Assembly (NCBI GenBank): GCA_030407085.1
Contig: CM059582.1
Coordinates: forward strand, 25,433,001-25,497,000
Reading direction: 5' to 3'
Origin: Trichopria drosophilae
Lineage: Eukaryota; Arthropoda; Insecta; Hymenoptera; Diapriidae
DNA: 64,000 nt
A program made the position numbers and the translations under genes. Under the pieces are notes generated by a model. That model did not search any database. It was not told the DNA's origin and saw only the letters and a list, made by a program, of their open reading frames with translations. This document shows, piece by piece, positions 37,984 to 49,798 of this stretch. Each line of letters starts with the position of its first letter. Positions within the stretch are counted from its first letter, which is position 1.

Positions 37984-38865
37984 TTAAGGTAGCTAGACCC
38001 CAACTGTGCAAGTCAAAAACGATGTAACTATAAAGTGTAAAAACATAACCTCAATACCAATATGTAAAATCTAATTATAAATAAATAATTAGTCTTATGT
38101 CATTCAAATATCAAATACATACTAAATTAAATTAATGGAAAGAAAAAATTAACCTAGTGAATAACGTAGTGCAGAAATAGTGGCAACGTCGCATTTTATC
38201 AGCAAAGCGCGATTTAAACACAGGTATGTATACATGCTCCGCTGTGAATCGAAACAGAGTTTGTTTTCGTATTTTATTTAATGTGGTCGTATACAGAAAA
38301 CGAAAATGTCTGCATATCTATTACATATTTTATGAATACGCGTATGTGTATTTTATTCATATTACGTTATCTACAGTGGTTTTCATGCTAAACTCACCAA
38401 TAAGTACGTATGTATATTCAAATACTCGCGCGCAAAAACAAAGAATGATCTCATAAATGCGACGTTGCTGTCTATTCTGTATCGTATGACAAATCCCGAG
38501 AAATTTCTGAAGTTGGATTTTTGATCAAGTCGAACTTTTTTATTAAACGGTCAATGTTTACGACTTTCAAATATGTGATTCCTCATTACTTCAATTACTT
38601 CAGACTAGTTTTTCGTCAAGATCTTGACAGTAGGTTTTATGCTATAAGAAAATTTGTATCGAATCGGCATTTTTTCTACAACTTTCATCATGGCTAACAT
38701 ACTGATCTATGTAAAAACATGCGATTTTTGATTGATTATATCGCGGGAAGTAAACGGTCAAAATTGTTCAAATTTAACAGACATACGCATTGTTATTCAC
38801 ATTAGTTTTCCTGAAAGTTTCTAAAACTTCTTGAATAATAGGTGTTTAGGGTCTAGCTACCTTAA
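37984..38865. mobile_element. MITE with perfect 17-bp inverted ends
   Basis: TTAAGGTAGCTAGACCC at 37984-38000 and its exact reverse complement at 38849-38865 bound an 882-bp segment. Inside, GCAACGTCGCATTTTA (38183-38198) faces ATAAATGCGACGTTGC (38453-38468). Pairing extends outward over CAGAAATAG/CTATTCTG, so a second inverted repeat of about 290 bp is nested within. The only open frame, 76 codons at 38226-38456, lies within the inner repeat and resembles no transposase. Confidence 0.65.
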
Positions 38866-39147
38866 CGTGGGATCGTTGTAATGTTCCACTGTTTTAATTT
38901 ATGATGTAACGGTTTGTAAAGAACGTCAATGTATGGAACTTTTAAATAGAATATTTTGTTATCTATTTGCATGCTATTTTACTGAAATGGATTAGTGAAT
39001 GATTATTAATACGTTTAGTAATTAATTTTGTTGGATAATTATTATCTTACAAAAGTTTTGAAATTTTCCATTTATATTATATTGAAATTGTTGATCCACA
39101 TTTTTAATCATCAATTACATTGTCGATATAATTGGGATTTTCTGGGA

Positions 39148-39450
39148 TCAGAGGTGTTGAGAGTTAAAGTTTAAAAATCTTCTAGAGTAGGTAGATTTAT
39201 TAAACCAATCAAATTGCAAGGTGCCGGAAATCTTATCTTTAATAATCAATAACTCAAAAAAAAGAAGTAGTTTGTTCTCCTTTTCTATCCGATGGGTAAA
39301 TTGCAACCGAGAATGGTAGTTGTTAAAAACAATATAATATACATGCCTAAAATAAAAAATCGGCTCAAATGACAAAAATTCACACACTCAGTTTCCAGAA
39401 TGTCCAATAAACTGGAAACAAAGAGTATCTAGTTACTCGTTTTTAACAAA
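39148..39450 (-). pseudogene. second Penelope-like element RT remnant
   Basis: The minus-strand frame from 39387 reads FYFRHVYYI, then FNNYHSRLQFTHRIE, then LQFDWFNKSTYSRRFLNF and NSQHL. This is the PLE segment from the palm YVDD box through the thumb: RYVDDI has become RHVYYI, and FDWY.KPT.SGRFLN is recognisable. So both catalytic Asp of the box are lost. Upstream, in another frame, lies a trace of the preceding helix (ILETECVNF). The frame stops after NSQHL and no GIY-YIG domain follows. It differs from the 23.1 kb fragment, which stops just past the same palm box, and lies on the opposite strand. Confidence 0.8.
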
Positions 39451-41515
39451 AATAAGGTTATAAAACTATATGGTGGTAATTTGCACAAGAATTATTATGA
39501 ATAAAAATTCTTGATATAGTAGGACTTGCAACAGGACAGTTTTCTTGTTTTCTGTAAAATATTTGCCCAAAATTTAAAGGACATATAATTGGACATTATC
39601 AAGATGGTTATGTCATATTTGAAACTTGTACAGTCTTGACATTCTGCGCATATAAGAACTATTATTGCGTCATTTCTAAAACTGAAAAATTTCTTCAGTA
39701 TCTGGTTTAGCGGAATATACTCTGAAAATGAAGAAATGTGCTACATTTTCATGAATTTTTCAAATACCTGTACCTAAATTTCCTCGCCTGTATGAGAATT
39801 TTTTCATGGAAATGTAAGAATTACCGGCATCTTGAGAGTGTATCCTGCTGACACCAGACAGTATGGAAAATTTCCTGAGGAACATTTTCTTAGTGTATTA
39901 TTTCATTATAGTTGTACATTATTTAATTGTATACTTGATTTAAAACTATAGATATGAAACTATGCAAAATAACAAAATGTAATTTATGTCGAATTGGAAG
40001 GTTAACATCAATTTTTAGCGAGAGTTAACCGGCGAATGAAGGGAAAATAAAAATCCACATACGCTCAATTGACACCACTTTATTTCGGATTATTTTTTCT
40101 TTGCATTATTGTTTAAATATATATTACGTCTCTTGGGCGGAAACGAACTCATTACAATGAGGCTGATGAGGGTGCTCAAGGGGTTAAATGCTGCCAAACG
40201 CCTTCGTCACAAACCACATCTTTTTGTGCAGAAAAAACGCGATAATAACGGTGCTGGCATGCACAAATTAAGTATCAGAATTTACTGACAAGACATTACA
40301 AGAAATTTATGGTTTATTATAAATTTAGTGTATTTCTTAGCAATAATTAAAAAATGTAACAGTTTAAAATTGGATTATATGAAAAAATAAGAAAATATCA
40401 CGCCTTAGGTGTACAAATAATCGACAAACGTTTTTTATTTATTTATCTACTTCCTATAAATTTAATTGGAGTAGAAATAAGCTTACACACTTTACTGAGT
40501 AACAAACATTTACAAATGTATTATTTTATCATTTTTGTATAACGTTTTAAGATTATGAACGACATAAAATGGTACTTGCTAAATTATTGTATATTAAAAA
40601 GCAGAAACACGAATAACAGTAACAAAAATAAAATGATATAGTTCAAATTCTAAACCAACGTAATTAATCCATCTTATATAGTTATCTGTTTTATTTAAAA
40701 TAACAAGATCAATCCAAAGAGGAACTTGTTATATATAACTTCTTATCAAATTTCATGTGAATTAGTTTAGCGTTCGTTAATAAAGAGTTAATACGACTTT
40801 AAAAGAGGGATCAATCTAACTCATTTAAGAAGTTCATAATTGTTCATTAAAGTCATCTCGTAATGTACCTTTACATTACATCTCTTCATACTTAAAACAT
40901 AACTTCATTTAATAGATTTACAAAACTTCTGTACCACCACGTTACAAAAATACAATGAAATTATAAATATAAAATTTTACTTGATAAATATTTAACTATA
41001 ATATAGGGATTTATCAATATGTCTTGTTATATAGTAAATATGACAATCATCTTAAAGGGTAAATACATAGGCATTATTAAAAAATTTGATTGTTATTCAT
41101 CTCGTGTAAATTTATCTTACACCCTTTTAACTCATTCAGCCCTTTCAACATTTCCTTCGAGACTCGTTGAAATTTCTAATATTGTAATAGCAAAAACTGT
41201 ACCTTCGTCACACATAGGGTCAGAATGATATATGATCTCCTTCGCCATCTACTGAAGTACCATCAGGTTTCCCTATTCGCATGAAATTATTGAAATATTA
41301 AGTGGATTCTTCACTGCGAAAGTGCAGCAAATGTAGGTTTTTCTTAATATCGCGAATAATTTTCATTAACAAATTAAATTAAATATTAAGTAGGTTCTTT
41401 ATATTGTCGAATAATAATTAAAAAGGCGGGCTTATGACCTATAACGATGTTATTATTTCCCTAAATACGAGAAAAGAATTTTCAATAAGAAATGAAAAAT
41501 AGGGGAAAAAATGGG
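39451..41515. other. AT-rich DNA; isolated TTAA-type end at 40.18 kb
   Basis: AT-rich. GGGTGCTCAAGGGGTTAA at about 40167-40184 looks like a right terminus of the TTAA MITE family, but no matching left end is convincing. The 69-codon frame at 41019-41228 is unremarkable. Confidence 0.45.
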
Positions 41516-41519
41516 AAAG

Positions 41520-41598
41520 ATAACCTCAACGTTTCGGATCTTACTGATCCACTTCAGGAGACTAATGATCCACAATGAAATTGAAAAGTTGAGGTTAT
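41520..41598 (-). ncRNA. hammerhead-like motif closed by inverted repeat
   Basis: On the minus strand CTGAAGT (41557-41551) is followed by stem II GATCC/GGATC pairs (41546-41550 with 41536-41540, loop of five), then GAAAC (41535-41531). The outer arms ATAACCTCAAC (41520-41530) and GTTGAGGTTAT (41588-41598) are exact complements and close the structure. The core differs from CUGANGA at its last base. It lies 2.1 kb upstream, on the same strand, of the PLE fragment at 39.1-39.45 kb, so it could be its decayed terminal repeat, although no coding trace links them. Confidence 0.45.
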
Positions 41599-44500
41599 AA
41601 AAAATACTACAATTTACATATCCTTAATTCAACACAAATAATTAATTACGTGTTATTTCTTGTTTAATTTTAATTCATTCCAAACAAAATGAAATGTCGT
41701 TTTTGCACGATTGTTGACCTCTCAGCCCCCTACAATAGACTTTTGTAATTATGTGTGTAAAGTGAAAAAAATCGTCCACAAACAGTAGTCGTGCTGTGCT
41801 GTACAACCTGTCTTTTGTCACCTAGTATGCCTTTGTCAGATATTACAGCCTCTTCAAACTATTTTATACCTGACCCCTTTATTTCTTGACCGCTTATTGT
41901 TCTGTTACCTAACCCTTCCCCTCTTCGTGTAATGACTCGGTTCACTCACGCGCATGCGCTTACCAGAAGGAGAGACACGTGCCAATCCCTCTCACGTCAT
42001 GAAATGAATTCAGTAGGTTACAATAATAATAAATATTTACCAAAGATAGGTATTATAATATTAATTATTTCACACAAATTTATAAGCATAAATTTTGCCT
42101 TTGCAGAACAAGTAGCAAATAAGTTTCCCTTATTTTAACATTTTTCCACATCATCGCCCTAGTGGGAAATATTAACTAGCAAAAATTTTAAATAGATGAC
42201 GTATTAACTATCTCTTTTCTATCTTATGCATGATACTGTCTAGATGTTTAATAGGTTTATAACATAAATTGCTTCTTAAATAAAAATTAAACTCAGATAG
42301 TAGTGATAAACATAATTATATTATGGATTAAGATTTGATATATGTTATCCGCTGCTGAACATCTTTAGTTTTCTCTATGCAGATCAGTCTTTGCTTCAAA
42401 ACTAAAATTAGTTTTGACAGTCACAGTGAAATTATTGACATTTTTGGACCTAATGGATAAATCGATGGCCGTTACGAAAAATCACCTAACTCGATTCCAA
42501 CATTTGCAACATTTGCGAACATTTGAGATACAACGTTATTGCTCATAAATTGGAAATGTGTTCTTACCAGTCGTCGAATCATCATAGGAATGCTAACACA
42601 TTAATTTAACGACTTTGTAACTAAAGTGTATTTTAAAGTGCAGAAACATAAGTTTTACAATAATTTTGTATTATGTTTTATGCATAAGCAAATTAAATTT
42701 AGTATACATTGTCATTAAATTTCAGTAGAGTTAAAAAATGTACATTTCAAGTGCATGTTCATGATTTTTAATGTGCTTCTGCTAATTCAATTACATGTGC
42801 ATACAAACGTAAAAAATATATTTGCCAAATGTATGTACAGGAAGCCCTCCTTATTTTAGAAGCTAGGTATTAACTAGACATAAATCATAAAATCAATATT
42901 TTGTTACAAAACTCTCTACGCAGTGGATACAATTAAGTGGATTAAAACTGCTAACAGATTTGTCAAAAAATCATACCTAATAACTATTCAGCAAAATTAT
43001 TCAAAATACGTACGAAATAAAAGTAGATTGGATAATAATATTATTCTTTTCATTCCTCGCGGTTCTTGGAAAATTTGTACCCTGCCATTAAATTAGGACA
43101 CAATAATCGGTATCTCGCGAATATTCGTCTGATATGGATCGCCCGTCTGCATTTTGTAAGTTTGGTAATAAGATCACTTTTCCCGGCCATTTATAATTAT
43201 ATTGTTTTCTGCCGCTAGTAACAAAAGATCGGATTAAATTATTTTAAGTATTTCAAAAAAAATTATAAAGAAAACCTACGTGCCTGTGCTGAACACATAA
43301 ATTCCTACGAAGTATTTCATGAAAATGTTAACGACAATAATAATAGTAGCAGTGATGATGATGCTGATGAGGATAACGATGATAATGACGATTATATTCG
43401 TATTAAAGCTGCTGAATGGAGTTTTGTCTTTTCCCCAATAATAGTTACGCTTAAAAAGCGTATATTCCAAAACTACAAAACATGGATAAAAACTAAACAA
43501 AAACTGCATACAAAGTGACAATTTTTAAGTTATCTTAAAAAAAAAAACATCTGCATAATATTACCTAATTATCGTCTAGAAACTAAACAAAAAATGTTTG
43601 TAGGGTGTTCGTGTTAAATATTCTGAGAACTTCTTTGCAGAACCCTGGTGGAAAAATTGACCACCTTTTGCTTGGTTTATGGCCATTATTACCGGCTAAT
43701 GACCAGATTATGGCCAACATTATCGGTGAATACTGGCCGGTTTTCTTGTGCCTATGTAACGCTGATATACCCATGAACTAGCCATTATTAATGCCCAAAA
43801 ACTTTCGAATATAATGCCAGATAGTTAGCTATTTTCTAGTCACCACAAACTGTATTTAAATTAAGGTATATAGCACCAGGTAGAAAATGGAAAATTACTC
43901 GTCATCGTAATTGCAGATTTTATGGATCTACATAGGTTAGGTTTGCCATCTCCTATTTAGAAATGGCGTGAACATCTGTACATGTATATGTGTCAAAGAA
44001 AGTTAATAATTAATACATGTCCATTCTATGCATATATAACGCACAATTATGTGGTTATAATTATATTTAATTGGAAGAGTATACCGGGTTACGAGAGAAT
44101 GTAAATAGGAATATCCACGTTAACCTACAAATGTTGATGTAATTGCAAAATGCCCAAATTTATTTAACAAATAGCTTACATTGCATGTGGGAGATTGTTC
44201 TGCTCTTAACCTGTGTTTTCTTTTCCTGGACAAATAAATTTGTCCACTCAACATTCGCAAATTCAATATAAATAACTTTTTATATACAAATTAATATACA
44301 TAGTTTGCTACAAAACCCCCATTTCAAGAGAAATATAATCTGATGACCTCCGCACCAAGTAAATTTTATTTACATTTTTATAATTGCAATCGATGTTTCT
44401 GAAAATATGATTCCCCTATACGTAATAGGGAATTCGGGATCTGTACCGTTTCCGAACTTTTACACTTTTTTGCACTAAAATGTAGCGAATATGTATAGAG

Positions 44501-47500
44501 ATATCTAACATGACATCACGTACGTCGAGAAGGTTAGTTACTTAGGTAAATGCCCAGTTTTTTGCTAGAATTTAGGAACAAATATTAGGCAGCGAAACTA
44601 TTTTTATTCTGGGTAATGGCCAGTCAATCTGCTCATATTTTCCACCCGGGAAACAAAACAGAAATTGTTCACAGTTTATCTAAAGAAGGTATCGAAAAAC
44701 CATCCATGATTTTGTTACATGTTATATGGAAAAATGACCACATTTTGTTACTAAAAAACTGGCCAGTAACAAGTTTGTTTGCAAAGAACTGTCCAATATT
44801 TAGACCGAATTTCTACCAGGTCTACTGAACATTAGATAGTGAATCTATTTACGGTAAATTTTCCATTTGGTGGCATGGATCCATTTTTTTAGGCATATAT
44901 GGGCATTATTCTAGAACTGTTAAACTTTGAGGTTGAAGAAAATTTCATTTTTTTTTAGGCACATTCATGAAATTAATTTTATTGGCTTTAGAATTGATCA
45001 AATGACAGGAAAAACCTTGCGTGACTCATTTATACACAATGTATTTTTTTTTTAATGTAACATGTTACGTTACTCGTAAAATTAGTTTTTAGTTTTGTAA
45101 CGTTTAATATACATAAAAAATTGAGTTCTTTTGCTTATGGCCTAATTTTTAGAAGCTAGTATATAAAATTAAACGTCTAGTTAATAGTTATTCAAATTTA
45201 AAATAATGGATTAAATGTGGCGGACTATTTTTACAAAATTTCTTTGATTTTTATAAAATTTGATATGTTAGGGATTTTGAGGCCACTGATTACAAATCCA
45301 AAGTCAGTTTTCATTAAAATTTGAAATCCAAAGACATGATTTAACATTAAGGATACTAAAAAATTAAAACGATTTGTAAAGAATAATCATTTTATTATTG
45401 TCAAAAAGTGTGTTTTTTGTTGTATTAAAAAAAAACAAAAGTTATAAATACTTTAATAACATAGGATAACATAGGAGAAAAGATCACAATGATTCCAAAG
45501 TACTTAGAAGCTAAATTGTAGATGTGCCATTAAATAATTTGATTTTTCAAAGTGAGTTTCGCTTGGAAATTTAAAGTTTGACGTGGTCGCATTTTTTATG
45601 TATAGGTGGCACACATTCGGGCAAAGGCTCAAATTACTTCTTATCATATAGGCAATGTACCCCTGTTTGGTGGTTTCTTAAAAACCAATGTGAAAAAAAT
45701 TATCTAAGGTTGATTGCTAAATTGTCAACTATAAAAAAAAGTTATCTCGCAAGTTTGAAGGTATATAATTTCATTCCTCAGTGAGGCACATCATTAAATT
45801 AAGGATTTTTCATTTGTTTACATCCCCAAATACTTCCACAAAAAACCACAGATCATTAAAAAAAAGGTGCAAAAAGTTTCAGTGTTAAAACTGAAAAAAT
45901 GTAGTGAGTGTCGCCCACCAAAAACAGGCAAATTCACTACTTTTATTTACTCTCATTGTTTTCTACTTATCTGTAATTAGTAATAAACACTTATTACATG
46001 TAAAACGAACAAAAATTTGTTGATCTGTCGTGTTGCAAAGTTATATTTAAAATTTTTAAGGTATCATAATGAGCGACAACATAAAGTTTAAAAATTTTAG
46101 AACAATGCCCATATATGCAAGAAACTCTATGGAAAATGACATTAAAAGTCGTTTAATGCCAGAATTGAGATAGGCTCCCAGCACATGTTCATTAAATTTA
46201 AAGTGTTTCCTTTTAACAGTGTAGGAAATGCATCCTCTCTTTTAAATGTTTTTCTTGGCTCTTATTTTCTCACTATATTATAGTATTTTGCGATACCTAT
46301 ACCTATTATAAATATGTAGATAAACTCTAATTTTTTAATGTAATCAAAAATAGTAAAGATATTTGAATCCTTTGAAATAGACTTTAAATCCCATTTCACC
46401 CCCAACAATGAGTAAATTGTTTACACCAAACTACTACAAATGTAATCGTTTAAATTTGACTCCTGCAATTTTAATGTGCACTAGTGACTTATTTTATTCT
46501 TGCCAGTACTTAATATTGATACAAACGTAATAAACATTAATAGAATCACTTTAATTCGATGAATAAATCCTCATATTTCTGCAATATGTTTCTTCAATCA
46601 AGTTGAAGAAATACACGTAATTTAAAAATGGAATACTATATACAATAATTTAAATGTTTCTCTCTATTAATTAAAGAATTAGATTGATAAATTAGATTTT
46701 TCTATCGTTTTTCTGATTTCCATATAAATCTTTTTTTCTGTAGAATCATGTTCAATCAAATTTTCGATTTAGATACTAAACATTTCAAAAATCAACGAAC
46801 TCGAAACAGATATTTTTCTTACAGATATGAGCAGTAACAGACACGTGTTTTAAAAAGTACTATAAAATCGTTGCAACTATGTCTGTCTGGCAGCAACAGT
46901 TTCCCCCGTGTTCGGTACATGAAAAAAAAAAGGAAAATATCGTATGCGGCTCGTGCTTATCTCTCTTTCCCTCGAGGTTCGAGGAAATTCACCGTCCCTG
47001 TGACGGAATATTATATGTACATAATAGATAGGCGGAAAAAATGTTGGTTCATGCTGAACCTGTTCAACTGAAGTCAGATTTTGTTAAAATAATAAAATAC
47101 AGTAATTTGATAATGACAATTTTTAATAACATGTAAATGAGACATTTATAACAAAACTATCGCTCATAAAAAAAAATACTATAAATTAATGTTGAAAAAA
47201 ATGTAGTACCCTGTTTCGATAAAATTTACATTGTTTGTACCCTTCATAGAACTGTTATATTAAATTTATAATCACCTTCAATGTGCAAGATTATAAAATT
47301 GCATGTGCTCTCGAGATTTGAATGAGGGAAAGTCATTATGAGCATCAGCTGTTTAGTCAGCTGTAGGGTATGGACTACTAATTAGTGCATACATTAGAAA
47401 ACTGCCAATGAATTCCTTTCAGAAGACTATTTACTTCGTTTGGCATTTGTAAGTCAGTATTACTGCCTGGGAATGACGACAATGCATCTAAAACGACCTA

Positions 47501-49160
47501 AAATATTTGTGTATCTTGCCTTTACGTAAAATTTAAACATCTCTAAAACGAATATTAGTTAATTAGCGGACTTGAGATTATTACCGTTAACTACTAACCT
47601 TAGCCATAAAATAACTATATTTATTGATTTCAACATTATTATTCAAACAGCAACTAAAATATAACTATTTTCTGAGTGGTAAGCAGTAGATGCTTAACAC
47701 ATTCAAAATATGATTAACAGACGCAGGATTTACACATATAATATTTATTTGCATGTTTCTTTTAATAGTATTAACTTGCGGTTTTATACTTAGTAAATAT
47801 CTGTATTTGAAAAGGCTCCCAATAGTTGCATATCAGCACTTGAATATTTTCCTAAAGGTAGATTTCAGCTCCATCAATACGTAATTGTACATAAACACGA
47901 TCGCCATACATATTGGTGATTTACGACATAGTCACTAGGAATTCATGCCTACCATTTCTTTAACGACACTTATGCTTTTTAATATAATCAATAAAACCAC
48001 ATGGCGATTTGTTATCTAAAAGCTTACTTTTCTTGCGCAATTCCAGGGTTACTTTTTTAAACAATCATCAATTTTAAGTTACGCAAACGTGTATTTAGAA
48101 ATTACTTGCAGAAAATTTTATATTACGCATTCTACCGAATAGTCATCAAATTTTAAAAAGAATATAATTTTCTTACCAAACGTACGATACTTTATTGAAT
48201 TGAAGGGACAGTCACAATTTTTTGTATAAAATATTTGAACTAATAGATGCAATTTCTTTTTACGTATTTATACAGCTAAAAACTATTATATTTTGGTTGA
48301 TATTAAAAAGTTGAATAAGAGTACGTAATATCTCCATGTAATTTATTTTGCAGTTTATCAATGAAAAGTCACTTTATAAAGTTAATTTTCAAATAATCAT
48401 TAGTTCTATTTGTTTATGATGTCTATTAAGTTTTAGCAAGATTACAGCTATAAAAAAATCGCACTTCCTGTTTAACGTTGTCACAAATCGAAACTGCAAA
48501 TGCATATCACGACAACTGAAGATCAATACCCAAAAATCATACCTGATTATTGCCACGCGTCTTTGGAATACAGATTCTATACACGTTAATGCAGTATTGT
48601 GCTTTTGTATTCAAGAGAGTATTCTTGCAGTCCTTTTGTACTTTGAAGATGGTGAGAAAGATATCCATCAATGATATACGAGTCTTATTCTTAGTAGCTT
48701 TTCTCTCATTTCTTTTCCGTAAAAACAATCGCATTACACCGCATTACTGTGTAATTGTAAAGCAACTGGTTCTGCATATTGGATATTAATATGTCTACGG
48801 GTAAAAACTTTTGCAGCATCTTATTAAATAAGATAAAACATTTTCCGTAAACTATTTCTTATTTTAAAAAAAGACATATGTTTCAACGTATTATCATTTG
48901 GAATGCATTATATCTCCATTAAAGTGATTAGACCCTAAAACCCTAGTATTTACGAAGTTATTGAAACTTTCGTCTGAACTGAATAAGATACATTTTGACA
49001 GTTTAGTAGCTGAGATATTATGGATAAAAAATCGGTCGCTTTTCTATACAAGGGTATGGCAGACATACTGTCAAGTACCGAAAAATAGTCGACATATCGG
49101 GAATTTTCTGCCAACGAAAAACCGAGTGTTAGGATGTTACTGAAAAAAGTCTGAACTAAT
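41599..49160. other. AT-rich DNA without recognised gene
   Basis: Long AT-rich stretch. The open frames (60-81 codons) are short and unrecognised. At 43650-43750 and 44615-44830 the words TGGCCA, GGCCATTATTACCGG and ACTGGCCAGT recur, perhaps an old repeat. At 45195-45320 there is a very degenerate trace of the TTAA-MITE unit (ATGTGGCGGACT, GATTTTGAGGCCACTGATTA). No RNA gene seen. Confidence 0.5.
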
Positions 49161-49798
49161 TTAACCCTTTGAAGCATGGTGTAGCATATATGCTACACCT
49201 TTTTGTAATTCATTATTTACATATTTAAGGTCATTATTAATTAATTTTGCTGCAATTTTTTGCGTCCTTACTTCAAGAACATGTTAGGAAACGTAAATAA
49301 ATCAATATTTTTAATTAATTATCATGTTATATTGTTTAAAAAAATTAAACAAAGTGTAAAAATGGGGGATTTTTTACGGAAAATATATGTGGAGAAGAAA
49401 ACGTCATTCAAATATGACGAGACTGGGTACTTGGGATTTTCGGGGTCGCTGATTACTAATCTGACCTCAGATTTTCAAAATTCAAAATGGCAGATCCAAT
49501 ATGGCCGACCGAAATCTAAGATGAATCTGTCTTGTTTTTACATTTTGGTCGGCCATGTTTGATCCGCCATTTTGAATTTTGAAAATCTGATGTCAGATTC
49601 GTAATCAGTGATCCCGAAAACCCCCAAGTACCCAACATCACCTCGATCAAGTAAATTTGTTGAATTCCGTCGGCCATATTGGATCCGCCATTTTGAATTT
49701 TGAAAATCTGAGCATCAGATTCGTAATCAGCGACCCCGAAAACTCCCGAGTAACAGCTGTTTTCAGCGTAAAGAAAAATGTATGCTTCAAAGGGTTAA
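49161..49798. mobile_element. TTAA-type MITE, best-preserved copy
   Basis: Left end TTAACCCTTTGAAGCAT at 49161-49177; right end ATGCTTCAAAGGGTTAA at 49782-49798, its exact reverse complement. TTAA flanks and CCC starts match piggyBac-type elements. Directly inside the left end is a perfect 22-bp palindrome (49178-49199, half-site GGTGTAGCATA). The interior holds one unit in plus orientation (AAAATTCAAAATGGCAGATC, 49478) and two inverted units (GATCCGCCATTTTGAATTTT at about 49561 and 49684). Each is accompanied by GATTCGTAATCAG and CCCCGAAAAC. No transposase. The 100-codon frame inside is repeat-derived. Confidence 0.8.

Noticed and set aside
40010..40190. Short TTAA MITE between TTAACCGGCG and CTCAAGGGGTTAA
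   Set aside because: Only the right end fits the family; the left end pairs poorly.
43600..44880. Recurring TGGCCA and CCATTATTACCGG words and a facing AAATGGAAAATT pair
   Set aside because: Matches are short and unevenly spaced; no element boundary can be defended.
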